The notes beneath the pieces are model-generated. The model was not told where the DNA came from. It saw nothing but the letters and a program-made list of their open reading frames with translations, and ran no database searches. From DATKSS01 sp049582065 (lineage in GTDB: Bacteria; Chloroflexota; Dormibacteria; Dormibacterales; Dormibacteraceae): DNA of 39,499 bases. Location of the stretch: contig JBAUTF010000333.1 in assembly GCA_049582065.1 (NCBI GenBank), positions 1 to 39,499 of the forward strand, read 5' to 3'. Position numbers and translations under genes: made by a program. Shown in pieces: positions 8,615 through 16,418 of the stretch (positions within the stretch are counted from its first letter, which is position 1; every line of letters begins with the position of its first letter).

Positions 8615-10232
8615 AGCCGTCCCGTCGCGGATCCGAGCCGCCCGCAAGAGTTCCCTCAACGTGGTCGATGGCGATCAGCTGCGCCCCGCCACCGGCACCC
8701 CAGTCGCCGACGAGCTTCACCACATGGCCGAGTCGACTCAGCGCGTCGAGGGTGACCGGATCGAGTCGGTCCTCGCAGCGCAGCTCCTCAGGCTTGCCTA
8801 TCGTGTCGGCGTCGGTTCCCGGAAAGACCGTGAACCGGGGTGCCTCGACCGCCTCTTGGACGTCGAGTCCGTGGTCGAGAAGATGGGAGAGCAGTTGCAT
8901 GTTCCATTGGATCTGACCGTCGCCCCCCGGCGTCCCGCCGACGAGCGTAGGGGCGCCACCGGAGGCGGCAGCGATCCACGCCACAAGGGTGTGCATCGGG
9001 CGCCGGCCCGGAGCCACCCCGTTCGGGTGTGAGTCGTCGAGGAAGAAACTGCGCCCCGCCCGATTGTTGAGTAACACTCCGGTGCCGGGAACCATGACGC
9101 CGGATCCCCAGGTGAACGCCACCGATTGAATGAAGCTCACGGCGTTGCCATCACGGTCGACGACTACCAGCGATGTCGTGTCGCCATCGCACACTCCGGC
9201 AGCGCTTGGTGTTTCCTGGCCGGCGAGCACCGCGGCGCGAGCTTCCGCGATCGCCTCGTCCGTGAGCAGGCCTTGCCATGCGTCGTCGTCGCTGCCCACG
9301 GCGCGGACGCGGTCGGTTATCGCCCGACGCGCCGCCCCTGCCATGAGGTGCACAGCGGTGCCACCAAGCCACTCGCGAGGAGCCAGCAGCGAGTCGAGAA
9401 TCGCCGCCTGTTGGAGCACGGCGTAGCCCGGTGTGGGAATGCCTGTGGTGTACACCCTGGCTCCCGCATATTCAACAGAGGGCGGCGTCACCACCTCGGC
9501 GGTTTGGCAGCGCCACTCGTCGCCGCTGAACGGTGCTCCAGCGTCGTGCAGCACCGACAGGGCGCGCTCGGCGAACTCTCCGGTGTAGAACGACCGTGGA
9601 TCGCGGGCGACAGCGCGCATGGTCGCTGCCAGATCGGGCTGCCGCAGCAATTGGCCCGGGCGTCCGGGGTCGCCGTCGGGCAGGTAGGTGCGCGACGCCT
9701 CCTGGTCGGCACCCAGCAGGTCGCGATGTTCGGCGGCATCGGCCACGTTGCCCGAGGTAAGTGGCACACCGCGCTCCGCTGCCGCGCAGGCCGGCTCCCA
9801 GAGGCGCTCCAACTCCATAGTCGCGTAGCCGCTGTGCATCGCTCTCATGCAGGCGACCGCTCCGGGCACCGCCACCGAAAGGGCGCCGCGCTGAGGGACC
9901 GCGTCAAAGCCGTGGTCACGGTAGAAGCCGACGCTGCCGCCGTCGGCACCGACGCCGCTGCCGTGCACGGCGCGGTACTGGCGACGGCCGGCGTCGTAGA
10001 GGACGGCGAAGGCATCGCCACCGAGGCCGCATTGCGCGGGAAGGACGACATTCGTCATTGCAGCCATCGCCAGCGCTGCGTCCACGGCGTTGCCGCCGTC
10101 GGCGAGGACGCGCGTGCCCACCAAGGACGCGAGTGGGTGGGAGCTGGCCACCATCCCGCCGGCGCTGCGAACGACACCACGGTGCTTCGAGGGGCTCAGA
10201 GGCACGGCGCTGCGTTCACTAGAACCCGCCAT
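8598..10232 (-). CDS. gamma-glutamyltransferase-family Ntn hydrolase
   Basis: A 544-residue member of the GGT family of self-processing N-terminal-nucleophile hydrolases. The cleavage site and nucleophile are visible as GDTTSLVVVD, with T352 expected to become the first residue of the small subunit; the long helical large subunit precedes it and the small subunit (PGRRPMHTL, GTPGGDGQ, VEAPRF) follows. The segment that normally carries the Arg binding the gamma-glutamyl carboxylate (REVAP-like) reads VHGSGVGADGG here, so a non-gamma-glutamyl amide substrate is possible. No signal peptide is seen with this start, implying a cytosolic enzyme fed by the ABC importer. The ATG at 10232 overlaps the upstream ALDH by 14 bases; upstream frame extension is not homologous. 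Confidence 0.88.
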   Translation of the reverse strand: MAGSSERSAVPLSPSKHRGVVRSAGGMVASSHPLASLVGTRVLADGGNAVDAALAMAAMTNVVLPAQCGLGGDAFAVLYDAGRRQYRAVHGSGVGADGGSVGFYRDHGFDAVPQRGALSVAVPGAVACMRAMHSGYATMELERLWEPACAAAERGVPLTSGNVADAAEHRDLLGADQEASRTYLPDGDPGRPGQLLRQPDLAATMRAVARDPRSFYTGEFAERALSVLHDAGAPFSGDEWRCQTAEVVTPPSVEYAGARVYTTGIPTPGYAVLQQAAILDSLLAPREWLGGTAVHLMAGAARRAITDRVRAVGSDDDAWQGLLTDEAIAEARAAVLAGQETPSAAGVCDGDTTSLVVVDRDGNAVSFIQSVAFTWGSGVMVPGTGVLLNNRAGRSFFLDDSHPNGVAPGRRPMHTLVAWIAAASGGAPTLVGGTPGGDGQIQWNMQLLSHLLDHGLDVQEAVEAPRFTVFPGTDADTIGKPEELRCEDRLDPVTLDALSRLGHVVKLVGDWGAGGGAQLIAIDHVEGTLAGGSDPRRDGCALGI

Positions 10233-11619
10233 ACACCGTTTTGACCGCGGTGAAGAAATCGACCGCCTGACGTCCCCCCTCAGGGTAGCCGCCGGCGCTC
10301 GAGGCCTTCCATCCGCCAAAGGGAGGGGCGATGCCATTGCCCGTAGTGCGTCGGTTCAGCTTGACGATGCCCACTTGCAGGTCGCGAGCACACCGCAGAG
10401 CGGTGTGCGTGTCCCTTGTGTAGACGGCGCTGACCAACCCGTGGCGTCCCTCGTTGACCATCCGCACGGCTGTCGCCGCGTCGGCCACCGGTACCAGCAC
10501 GGTGTAGGGCCCGAAGATCTCAGCGGCAGCCAGCGGGTGGTCCTCGGGCACGTTCTCGAACACCGTCGGCGCCACGAAGTAGCCGTCAGTGCCCGGCGGC
10601 AAGGCCGCCTCCGCGACCACGCGGGCGCCGGCATCGCGGGCCCCCACCGCAAGTGCGAGCAACCGATGCTGCTGCTCCGCCGTGGCGACTGGCCCGCAGG
10701 TCACCCCTGCGCTGTCGCCCGCACCGACCGAGATGGTCGCCACGCGCGCCGCCAGTGCTCGGCGGAAGTCCTCGAACACTTCAGCGGCGACGAGCACGCG
10801 GTCCGTCGACGTGCAAGCCTGCCCGGCGAGGCCGAAGGCCGCGGTAGCAACGTCCGTCGCGGCCGCCTCCAGGTCGGCGTCGGCGCACACGATAGTGGCG
10901 TTGTGGCCACTCAGCTCCATCTGCACACGAACGCTGCCGTTGGTGCTCTTCCTGACTGCATCTCCCGCTCGGTCCGAGCCCGTGAAGGTCACTGCGGCGG
11001 TGCTGGGATGCCCGAGCATCGCGGCCATACTGCTTGGCTCGTGGCCGTGGATGATCTGCAGCACCCCCTCGGGCAGGCCCGCCTCGCGCGCGACGCGCAC
11101 CAGCAGATCGCCACACGCCGGGGTCACCGGCGAGGGCTTGAACACCACCGCATTACCGAGCGCCAGCGCAGCAGCGATCTTTCGTGCCGGCAGTGAGATC
11201 GGGAAGTTGTAGGGCGTGATCGCCACCACAACACCCACCGGTTCGCGCACGGTATAGGTGAGGGTGTCGGGTTCCTCGTCCGGGAACGTCGCCCCTTCAC
11301 CGAGGTAGGCGAGCTGCGATGCGAACAGGAATTGCTGCGCCGCCTTCAGGACCTCCCCGCGACTCTCGGGGAGCGTCTTGCCCTCCTCGCGGGTGATCAG
11401 CGCGGCAACTTCGTGGGTCTCGCGCGCCAGCGCGTGACCGATGCCGCCCACGATCACTGCACGCTGAGACGGCGGCTGGCGCGCCCACAGCCGCTGCGCG
11501 GCGGCCGCGCTCCCCATCACCGCGGTAGCCTCAGCGGGATCGGCGGTGCGGAACTCTCCGACAATGTCGGCTGGGCGGGCGGGGTTCGCGGACTGAAACG
11601 TTTGCGTCGATTGCGCCAC
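10219..11619 (-). CDS. aldehyde dehydrogenase (second copy)
   Basis: A 466-residue aldehyde dehydrogenase, distinct from the copy at 1861-3330. Catalytic residues are present: N138 in TPYNFP, K161 in VVFKPSPVTP, E235 in QMELSGHNAT and C269 in GLAGQACTSTDR. The usual ELGGK loop is ELSGHN, as in some lactaldehyde, phosphonoacetaldehyde or vanillin-type ALDHs. The start is a GTG at 11619, nine bases after the rubredoxin stop and preceded by GAGGG; the in-frame extension upstream runs back through the rubredoxin gene and is not homologous. Coming directly after the HDO and rubredoxin genes, it may oxidise an aldehyde released by that oxygenase, which is inference. Confidence 0.92.
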   Translation of the reverse strand: MAQSTQTFQSANPARPADIVGEFRTADPAEATAVMGSAAAAQRLWARQPPSQRAVIVGGIGHALARETHEVAALITREEGKTLPESRGEVLKAAQQFLFASQLAYLGEGATFPDEEPDTLTYTVREPVGVVVAITPYNFPISLPARKIAAALALGNAVVFKPSPVTPACGDLLVRVAREAGLPEGVLQIIHGHEPSSMAAMLGHPSTAAVTFTGSDRAGDAVRKSTNGSVRVQMELSGHNATIVCADADLEAAATDVATAAFGLAGQACTSTDRVLVAAEVFEDFRRALAARVATISVGAGDSAGVTCGPVATAEQQHRLLALAVGARDAGARVVAEAALPPGTDGYFVAPTVFENVPEDHPLAAAEIFGPYTVLVPVADAATAVRMVNEGRHGLVSAVYTRDTHTALRCARDLQVGIVKLNRRTTGNGIAPPFGGWKASSAGGYPEGGRQAVDFFTAVKTVYGGF

Positions 11620-11629
11620 GGATTGCCCT

Positions 11630-11863
11630 CTAGTTCTCGGGTTCGAACATCTCGCGTTCCGCGCCGCACAGCGGGCACCAACGCGGCGGTTCGGGACCCT
11701 CGTGGATGTACCCGCAGACGGAGCACCGCCAGCGAAAGGTTGTGCCGCCCTCGCCTGCGACCTCCAGGACACCGTCCTCGACGGTGAGCGTTCCGTCGTC
11801 GTCGAAGACGATGCGAATCCCCGCCGCCACCTCTTCCGGGTCGAGGAGTTCAGTTTCGGTCAT
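11630..11863 (-). CDS. rubredoxin-like protein
   Basis: A 77-residue protein whose C-terminal half is a rubredoxin knuckle pair: WRCSVCGYIHEG and PPRWCPLCGAE, giving two CxxC motifs that bind one iron, as in the rubredoxin domain of rubrerythrins. The acidic N-terminal ~40 residues are extra. Such proteins pass single electrons, often to diiron oxygenases. It lies between the HDO gene (109 bases upstream) and the ALDH (start nine bases after its stop), so it is a good candidate electron donor to that oxidase. A GGAG lies 12 bases before the ATG, a rather long spacing. Confidence 0.92.
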   Translation of the reverse strand: MTETELLDPEEVAAGIRIVFDDDGTLTVEDGVLEVAGEGGTTFRWRCSVCGYIHEGPEPPRWCPLCGAEREMFEPEN

Positions 11864-11972
11864 CGGGCGGCGGTTCTCCTGTCAGAACGTGTCTCGATGC
11901 ACCTGCAATTTCCTGGGTAGGGCTTGATGTGCGCGCGGCACGCCTGCGAGCCCCTCGCGCACAGTCTCATCG

Positions 11973-12683
11973 TCAGACGGCGCCGACCTGCTCGACGAGC
12001 GCCCGGTACAACCCGTCCATGTACATCCACCGCATCTGACCCGCCTGGCGGACCATTTCAAGGCAGTGCGCCTGCTTCTCGAGGGTGTCGGCGTACTTCT
12101 CGACGATCTGATACCCACGCTCGCCGTGGACCACATCCGAGCTGATGTGCAACTCGAAGAAGAACGTCTCTTCGTCGGTGAAGCCGTACGTCTCGCGCAG
12201 CGGTGGCAGCTGGCGGGTGTAGATGCCCGGCGTCTGCGACTCGAGGCCAACGATCAATCCCGCGGTGGCGCCGAGGAAGTCGTGGGAGCGGCCGAGAAGG
12301 TCACACCAAGCACGCATCGCGCGGGTCGTGACGAGTGGCTCGGCGTTTTCGAGTTGCTCGCGCGACCAGCCGCAGGCCATGCCGAAGCGAATCAGGAGCT
12401 CGGTGTGGGGGGTACCCATCTCCTCCTCCCACATGTTCTGAAGAAGGAAGTCGCGTGCATCCTTGTGGGGGCAGTCGCCAAACATGTGGCCCATCCACTC
12501 GCTGAAATGACCGACATAGCCTAGATGCTGGCCCACCCAGAAGGCGAAATGATCACGGGTCAGCCGGCCCTCGGCCCAGGCCTCACTGAAGGGGCTTGAC
12601 TTGCTGTGCTTGGCATTGACGGCGCTTTCGAGCTGCTTGCGGAACGTGCTCTTTTCGGCTTCCGGCGGCGCTGCGATGACCAT
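11973..12683 (-). CDS. heme-oxygenase-like diiron oxidase (HDO; TenA/PqqC fold)
   Basis: A 236-residue all-helical protein of the TenA/PqqC/CADD fold. All six ligands of the heme-oxygenase-like diiron oxidases can be placed: E86 and H93 (EEEMGTPH, an E-x6-H pair), E148 (GLESQTP), and H179, D183, H186 (HISSDVVH, the H-x3-D-x2-H motif). This matches CADD and SznF-type enzymes, which activate O2 at a labile diiron centre for C-C, C-N or N-oxidation chemistry. TenA thiaminases lack this set. The start is the ATG at 12683 because GGAGGTG lies six bases upstream; an upstream GTG at 12731 has no such site. It is the first gene of the minus-strand operon. Its substrate is unknown. Confidence 0.85.
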   Translation of the reverse strand: MVIAAPPEAEKSTFRKQLESAVNAKHSKSSPFSEAWAEGRLTRDHFAFWVGQHLGYVGHFSEWMGHMFGDCPHKDARDFLLQNMWEEEMGTPHTELLIRFGMACGWSREQLENAEPLVTTRAMRAWCDLLGRSHDFLGATAGLIVGLESQTPGIYTRQLPPLRETYGFTDEETFFFELHISSDVVHGERGYQIVEKYADTLEKQAHCLEMVRQAGQMRWMYMDGLYRALVEQVGAV

Positions 12684-12689
12684 TGGTGG

Positions 12690-12696
12690 CACCTCC
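12690..12696 (-). promoter_or_regulatory. strong ribosome binding site of the HDO gene
   Basis: On the minus strand GGAGGTG stands six bases before the ATG at 12683. It lies inside the coding extension that two upstream in-frame starts (12731, 12698) would create, so it decides for the shorter protein. Confidence 0.7.
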
Positions 12697-12760
12697 ATCG
12701 GTGATGTCGACTGAGTTGGCTCTTCCTGCACCCGGCAGCCGGCTGAGGAGCAGCCCGGTA

Positions 12761-12774
12761 GATAGTATACAATC
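12761..12774. promoter_or_regulatory. near-perfect palindrome in divergent promoter region
   Basis: GATAGTATACAATC is a 14-bp palindrome with only one mismatched pair, lying between the divergent HDO operon (start 12683) and ABC-transporter operon (start 12858). It is an AT-rich island in GC-rich DNA. It overlaps -10-like hexamers on both strands (TATACT on minus, TACAAT on plus). The central TTGTATAC-type core resembles operators of FCD-type GntR regulators, and such a regulator is encoded at 19899-20540. Binding by that protein is inference. Confidence 0.5.
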
Positions 12775-12810
12775 GCGACCTTCCACTGCTAGGATGCGCC
12801 TTCCCTGACT

Positions 12811-12828
12811 GTGACGACGGCTCGTCAC
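12811..12828. promoter_or_regulatory. inverted repeat in leader of the ABC-importer operon
   Basis: GTGACGA and TCGTCAC form a perfect 7-bp inverted repeat around CGGC, about 30 bases before the ATG at 12858. It could be an operator half-site pair or a small leader hairpin. Chance occurrence in GC-rich DNA cannot be excluded. Confidence 0.3.
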
Positions 12829-12857
12829 CGTCGCGCTGTGACTACGAGGAGGCTGAC

Positions 12858-14501
12858 ATGGGCTCAACTGAGATTCGGTCCGCGATCCCCCTGGCTGCTG
12901 GGCGACCAGATCGGTCAACTTCCTCCGGATCCCGCATGGGCCGGGTGCTGGCCGGGCTCGCGCCCCTGGCCCTGGTCCTCGCGAGCTGCGGCTCCGGGGG
13001 CTCATCCGCCTCGTCGAGCCCCGCGCCCACCGGGCACGGCGGCGGCCCTGTCCACGCCACGACGCACCACACTGGCCCCGACGTCGTCAACATCGCCATC
13101 GCCGATGATCCTTCCGGCCTCGACCCGCAGGCGTTCGAGGACGGCAACGCGCTGGCCATCTACGACAACATCAGCGAGCCGCTGCTGTCGCGGACCGCAG
13201 CAGACAACAAGCCCGGCCCGCTTCTCGCGCTGAGCTGGAACCAGACCAATCCGTCGACGTGGGAATTCAAGCTCCGGAGTGGCGTGACGTTTTCCGACGG
13301 CGAACCCTTCAACGCTGATGCGGTCGTGGCCAGCATCAAGCGGATCACCAATCCGAAGTTTGCCACCGAGCAGTCCGACTGGGTCGGTGACATCAACGGC
13401 GCCTCCAAGGTCGATGACCTCACCGTCGACATCACCACTTCGGCCCCGGATCCGACCGTGCCAAAGCGGATGTCGCTGATCATGATGGTGCCGCCCTCCG
13501 CCCTCACGAATCCCGATTTCCCCAACCACCCGATCGGCACCGGACCGTACACGCTGGTCAGCTCGCAGAAGGGCGGCAAGACTATTCTCCAGGCCAATCC
13601 CACCTATTGGGGCGGCAAGCCGGCCATAGCTGAGGCCATCTTCCAGCCGGTCTCGGAGCCAACCGTCCGGCTCGCGGGCATCAAGACGGGTGAACTCAAT
13701 CTGGTGACGGGCCTCCTGCCGGAGCAGCTCAGTCAGGTACCCGTGGCGGTGCACGCGGCTGGATTGGAGTTCCCGACGGTGATCCTCGATACGCGCGGCG
13801 GTCCATTTGCCGACAAGAACCTCCGCCTCGCCGCCAACTACGCCATAGATAATGTGGCGATCCTCAACAAGCTCTACAGCGGCTTCGGCCACCTCGCAAA
13901 CTGCCAGCTCATGGGACCGGCGGCCTTCGGTTACAACCCCACCCTTAGGAATTACCCGTACGACCCCACCAAAGCAAAGCAGTTGGTGCAGAATGCCCAC
14001 GCCCCATCGCTCAACGTGCTGTTCGTCGGCGACGCCAGCAACAGATGGCTGAAAGACGTGGAGTTGGAACAGGCCATCGCCGGCTACCTCACCGCGGTGG
14101 GCTTCACCGTCAAAACGAGCTTCACCGACTTCGCCACATACTTGGGCGTCATCTTCCCTCCAAAGAACAACGCCACCGTCGCACGGCCCGACATGATCTT
14201 CGTGTCACACGACAACGTGTTTGGTGATGCAGATGTGACCATGAGCACGTATTTCGAGACCACCGGTGGTGGCGCCTCGACGTCCAACACGGCTCTCGAC
14301 ACACAGATCGATGCGGCGCGTCACGAGCTCGACGTGAGCAAGCGCCAGCAGATGTACCAGGACATCAACAAGAGCGTGTGCGACGACGCCGACTTCATCT
14401 TCATGTCAAACCTCGACAACACCTGGGGCATGACCAGCGATCTCAACTGGACGCCAAGGTACGATGCTGAAATCCTCGTGAACACCATGTCATGGGGCTG
14501 A
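12858..14501 (+). CDS. ABC importer solute-binding lipoprotein, family 5 (Opp/Dpp)
   Basis: A 547-residue extracellular binding protein of the oligopeptide/dipeptide/nickel (SBP_bac_5) family. The N-terminus has a positively charged stretch, a hydrophobic segment and a lipobox ending LVLASC (Cys at residue 44), so it should be lipid-anchored outside the membrane; a Ser/Gly-rich linker follows. Family landmarks include DPSGLDPQAF, GVTFSDGEPFNADAVVASI, IGTGPYTLVS and ANPTYWGG. GAGGAGG lies five bases before the ATG. It is the first gene of a six-gene operon and feeds the permease pair downstream. Ligands in the family are peptides or other amphipathic solutes. Its place opposite the GGT/HDO operon suggests it captures the pathway substrate. 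Confidence 0.93.
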   Translation: MGSTEIRSAIPLAAGRPDRSTSSGSRMGRVLAGLAPLALVLASCGSGGSSASSSPAPTGHGGGPVHATTHHTGPDVVNIAIADDPSGLDPQAFEDGNALAIYDNISEPLLSRTAADNKPGPLLALSWNQTNPSTWEFKLRSGVTFSDGEPFNADAVVASIKRITNPKFATEQSDWVGDINGASKVDDLTVDITTSAPDPTVPKRMSLIMMVPPSALTNPDFPNHPIGTGPYTLVSSQKGGKTILQANPTYWGGKPAIAEAIFQPVSEPTVRLAGIKTGELNLVTGLLPEQLSQVPVAVHAAGLEFPTVILDTRGGPFADKNLRLAANYAIDNVAILNKLYSGFGHLANCQLMGPAAFGYNPTLRNYPYDPTKAKQLVQNAHAPSLNVLFVGDASNRWLKDVELEQAIAGYLTAVGFTVKTSFTDFATYLGVIFPPKNNATVARPDMIFVSHDNVFGDADVTMSTYFETTGGGASTSNTALDTQIDAARHELDVSKRQQMYQDINKSVCDDADFIFMSNLDNTWGMTSDLNWTPRYDAEILVNTMSWG

Positions 14502-14514
14502 TCAGGGGAAGCTC

Positions 14515-15492
14515 ATGCTGCGCTTCCTGCTGAAGCGGTTCGGGTTTGCGATTCTTGTCGTGTTCTGCGTGCAAACCGCGGTGTTCCTCATCACCCACGC
14601 GCTGGGGAGCCCTGCGCGCCTGTTGCTACCGCTGTCAGCAACAGACGCGCAGGTCGCGGCGTTCAGCCACGCGCAGGGATTCGACCGACCGCTCATCGTT
14701 CAGTACTTCAGCACCATCGTGAGCGCCGCTCACGGTGACTTCGGCACCTCGTACTGGCAGCAGCTTCCTGCCGGCGGCCTGGTGCTGGGGCGACTCCCGG
14801 CGACCGGCGAGTTGGTGTTGCTCGCCATGCTCATCGCCATCGGCGGCGCGGTGCCACTGGGCATCCTCGCCGCGGCCAAGCGCGATTCGATCTGGGACAA
14901 GCTGGCGGTGACCCTCTCCCTTCTGGGCATCTCGATGCCGGCGTTCTGGCTGGGAGAACTGCTCATCCTCATCGTCGCGGTGCAGTTCGGACTGACTCCC
15001 ACCGGTGGGTACGGTGGCCCCCAGTATTTCGTCCTCCCGGTGATCACCCTGGCGGCACTGCCCCTCGGCCGGCTCACCCAGATCGTACGCAGCGCCATGC
15101 TCGATCAGCTCGACCAACAGTATGTCCTTGTCGGGCGCTCACTCGGCCTCAGCACCAGGCATCTCATCTTCCAGCATGCGCTCAAGAACGCTGCCATCCC
15201 GATCGTGACCCTGATGGGCTGGGAGCTCGGCCGGCTGATCGCCGGCTTTACCGTTCTGGTCGAGGTCGTCTTCAACTGGCCGGGTGCCGGCCTGCTCGCC
15301 ATCCAGGCGATCCAGCACCACGACATCCCGCTCATCGAGGCGGACGTCACGATCGTCGCGACGCTGATCGTAGCGCTCAATTTCCTTCTCGACATCGTCT
15401 ACGTGGCTCTCGATCCACGCCTCGCGCGCCCGGGAGGACGCCGCCGCGCCCGCCGAAAGCTGCAGGCGATGGACGGGATGCCAGCCGCCTGA
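14515..15492 (+). CDS. ABC importer permease, OppB/DppB type
   Basis: A 325-residue membrane protein with about six hydrophobic helices, beginning MLRFLLKRFGFAILVVF and containing the cytoplasmic coupling region (TRHLIFQHALKNAAIPIVT) that docks on the ATPase. It is one half of the channel for the binding protein encoded just upstream (13 bases) and overlaps the second permease by one base (TGATG). AGGGGA precedes the start. Substrate specificity lies mainly in the binding protein. Confidence 0.93.
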   Translation: MLRFLLKRFGFAILVVFCVQTAVFLITHALGSPARLLLPLSATDAQVAAFSHAQGFDRPLIVQYFSTIVSAAHGDFGTSYWQQLPAGGLVLGRLPATGELVLLAMLIAIGGAVPLGILAAAKRDSIWDKLAVTLSLLGISMPAFWLGELLILIVAVQFGLTPTGGYGGPQYFVLPVITLAALPLGRLTQIVRSAMLDQLDQQYVLVGRSLGLSTRHLIFQHALKNAAIPIVTLMGWELGRLIAGFTVLVEVVFNWPGAGLLAIQAIQHHDIPLIEADVTIVATLIVALNFLLDIVYVALDPRLARPGGRRRARRKLQAMDGMPAA

Positions 15493-16418
15493 TGGCCCTC
15501 ACCACACCGCTGGAGATCCCGTCCTTTCCGGAGCGTCCATCGTTCCGACGGCTGCCATCGATGCGTGGCCTCTTCCGCGGGCTCTTCAGCAACAAGTTCG
15601 CGATGGTTGCCTCGTTGTTCCTGATCCTCCTCGCTGTGGCGGCGATCTTCGCGCCGTGGGTGGCGCCGCACGACCCGAACGCGATCAACATTATCGATCG
15701 TCTCACCCCGCCGGTCTGGCAGTCAGGTGGCGCCACCAAGTATCTGCTCGGCACCGATGAACTCGGTCGCGACATTCTCTCGCGAATCATCTGGGGGGCA
15801 CGTACGTCGGTGAGCATTGGGCTTGTTGTCGTCGCGTTCAGCGTGGTCCTCGGCACCGCCGCGGGCCTGCTCGCGGGCTACCTCGGCGGCTGGGTCGACA
15901 CGATGTTCATGCGCATCGTCGACATCCAGTTCAGCTTTCCATCGCTGCTCATCTCGCTCTCGGTGGTCCTTGTGCTTGGCGCCAGCGCGACCTCTGTGAT
16001 CATCGCGCTGTGCATCGACGGGTGGTTGGTGTACTGCCGGCTCACGCGCGGGATGGTGATGACGCTCAAGCACACCGCTTTCCTCGAGGCTGCTCGCGTC
16101 GTCGGCAACACGCCGCGCCGAGTGATGCTACGCCATGCTCTGCCGAACATCCTCTCGCCGCTGATCACCCTGGCGACGCTGGAGTTCGCCCGCGTCGTTC
16201 TCGCCGAGTCGACGATCAGCTTTCTCGGCCTCGGTGTGCAGCCGCCGGTGGTGAGCTGGGGACTCATGATGAACAACGGCGAGGACTACCTTACAGTCGC
16301 GTGGTGGCTGATCACATTTCCGGGCTTGACGCTTACGCTGACGGTGCTGAGCGCCAACGTGGTGGCGAGCTGGCTGCGGGTGGTCGCCGATCCGCTGCAG
16401 CGGAGGGGCTCGCGATGA
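15492..16418 (+). CDS. ABC importer permease, OppC/DppC type
   Basis: A 308-residue permease with an N-terminal cytoplasmic stretch, a first membrane helix (FAMVASLFLILLAVAAIFAP), the GTDELGRDILSRIIWGAR segment typical of OppC/DppC, then further helices and the EAARVVGNTPRRVMLRHALPN coupling loop. It starts inside the OppB stop codon (TGATG) and overlaps the next gene by four bases (ATGA), so the subunits should be made in balanced amounts. Confidence 0.93.
   Translation: MALTTPLEIPSFPERPSFRRLPSMRGLFRGLFSNKFAMVASLFLILLAVAAIFAPWVAPHDPNAINIIDRLTPPVWQSGGATKYLLGTDELGRDILSRIIWGARTSVSIGLVVVAFSVVLGTAAGLLAGYLGGWVDTMFMRIVDIQFSFPSLLISLSVVLVLGASATSVIIALCIDGWLVYCRLTRGMVMTLKHTAFLEAARVVGNTPRRVMLRHALPNILSPLITLATLEFARVVLAESTISFLGLGVQPPVVSWGLMMNNGEDYLTVAWWLITFPGLTLTLTVLSANVVASWLRVVADPLQRRGSR

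Noticed and set aside
11973..12683. TenA thiaminase II
   Set aside because: The E-x6-H, E and H-x3-D-x2-H ligand set belongs to diiron HDO enzymes, and the thiaminase Cys motif is not seen.
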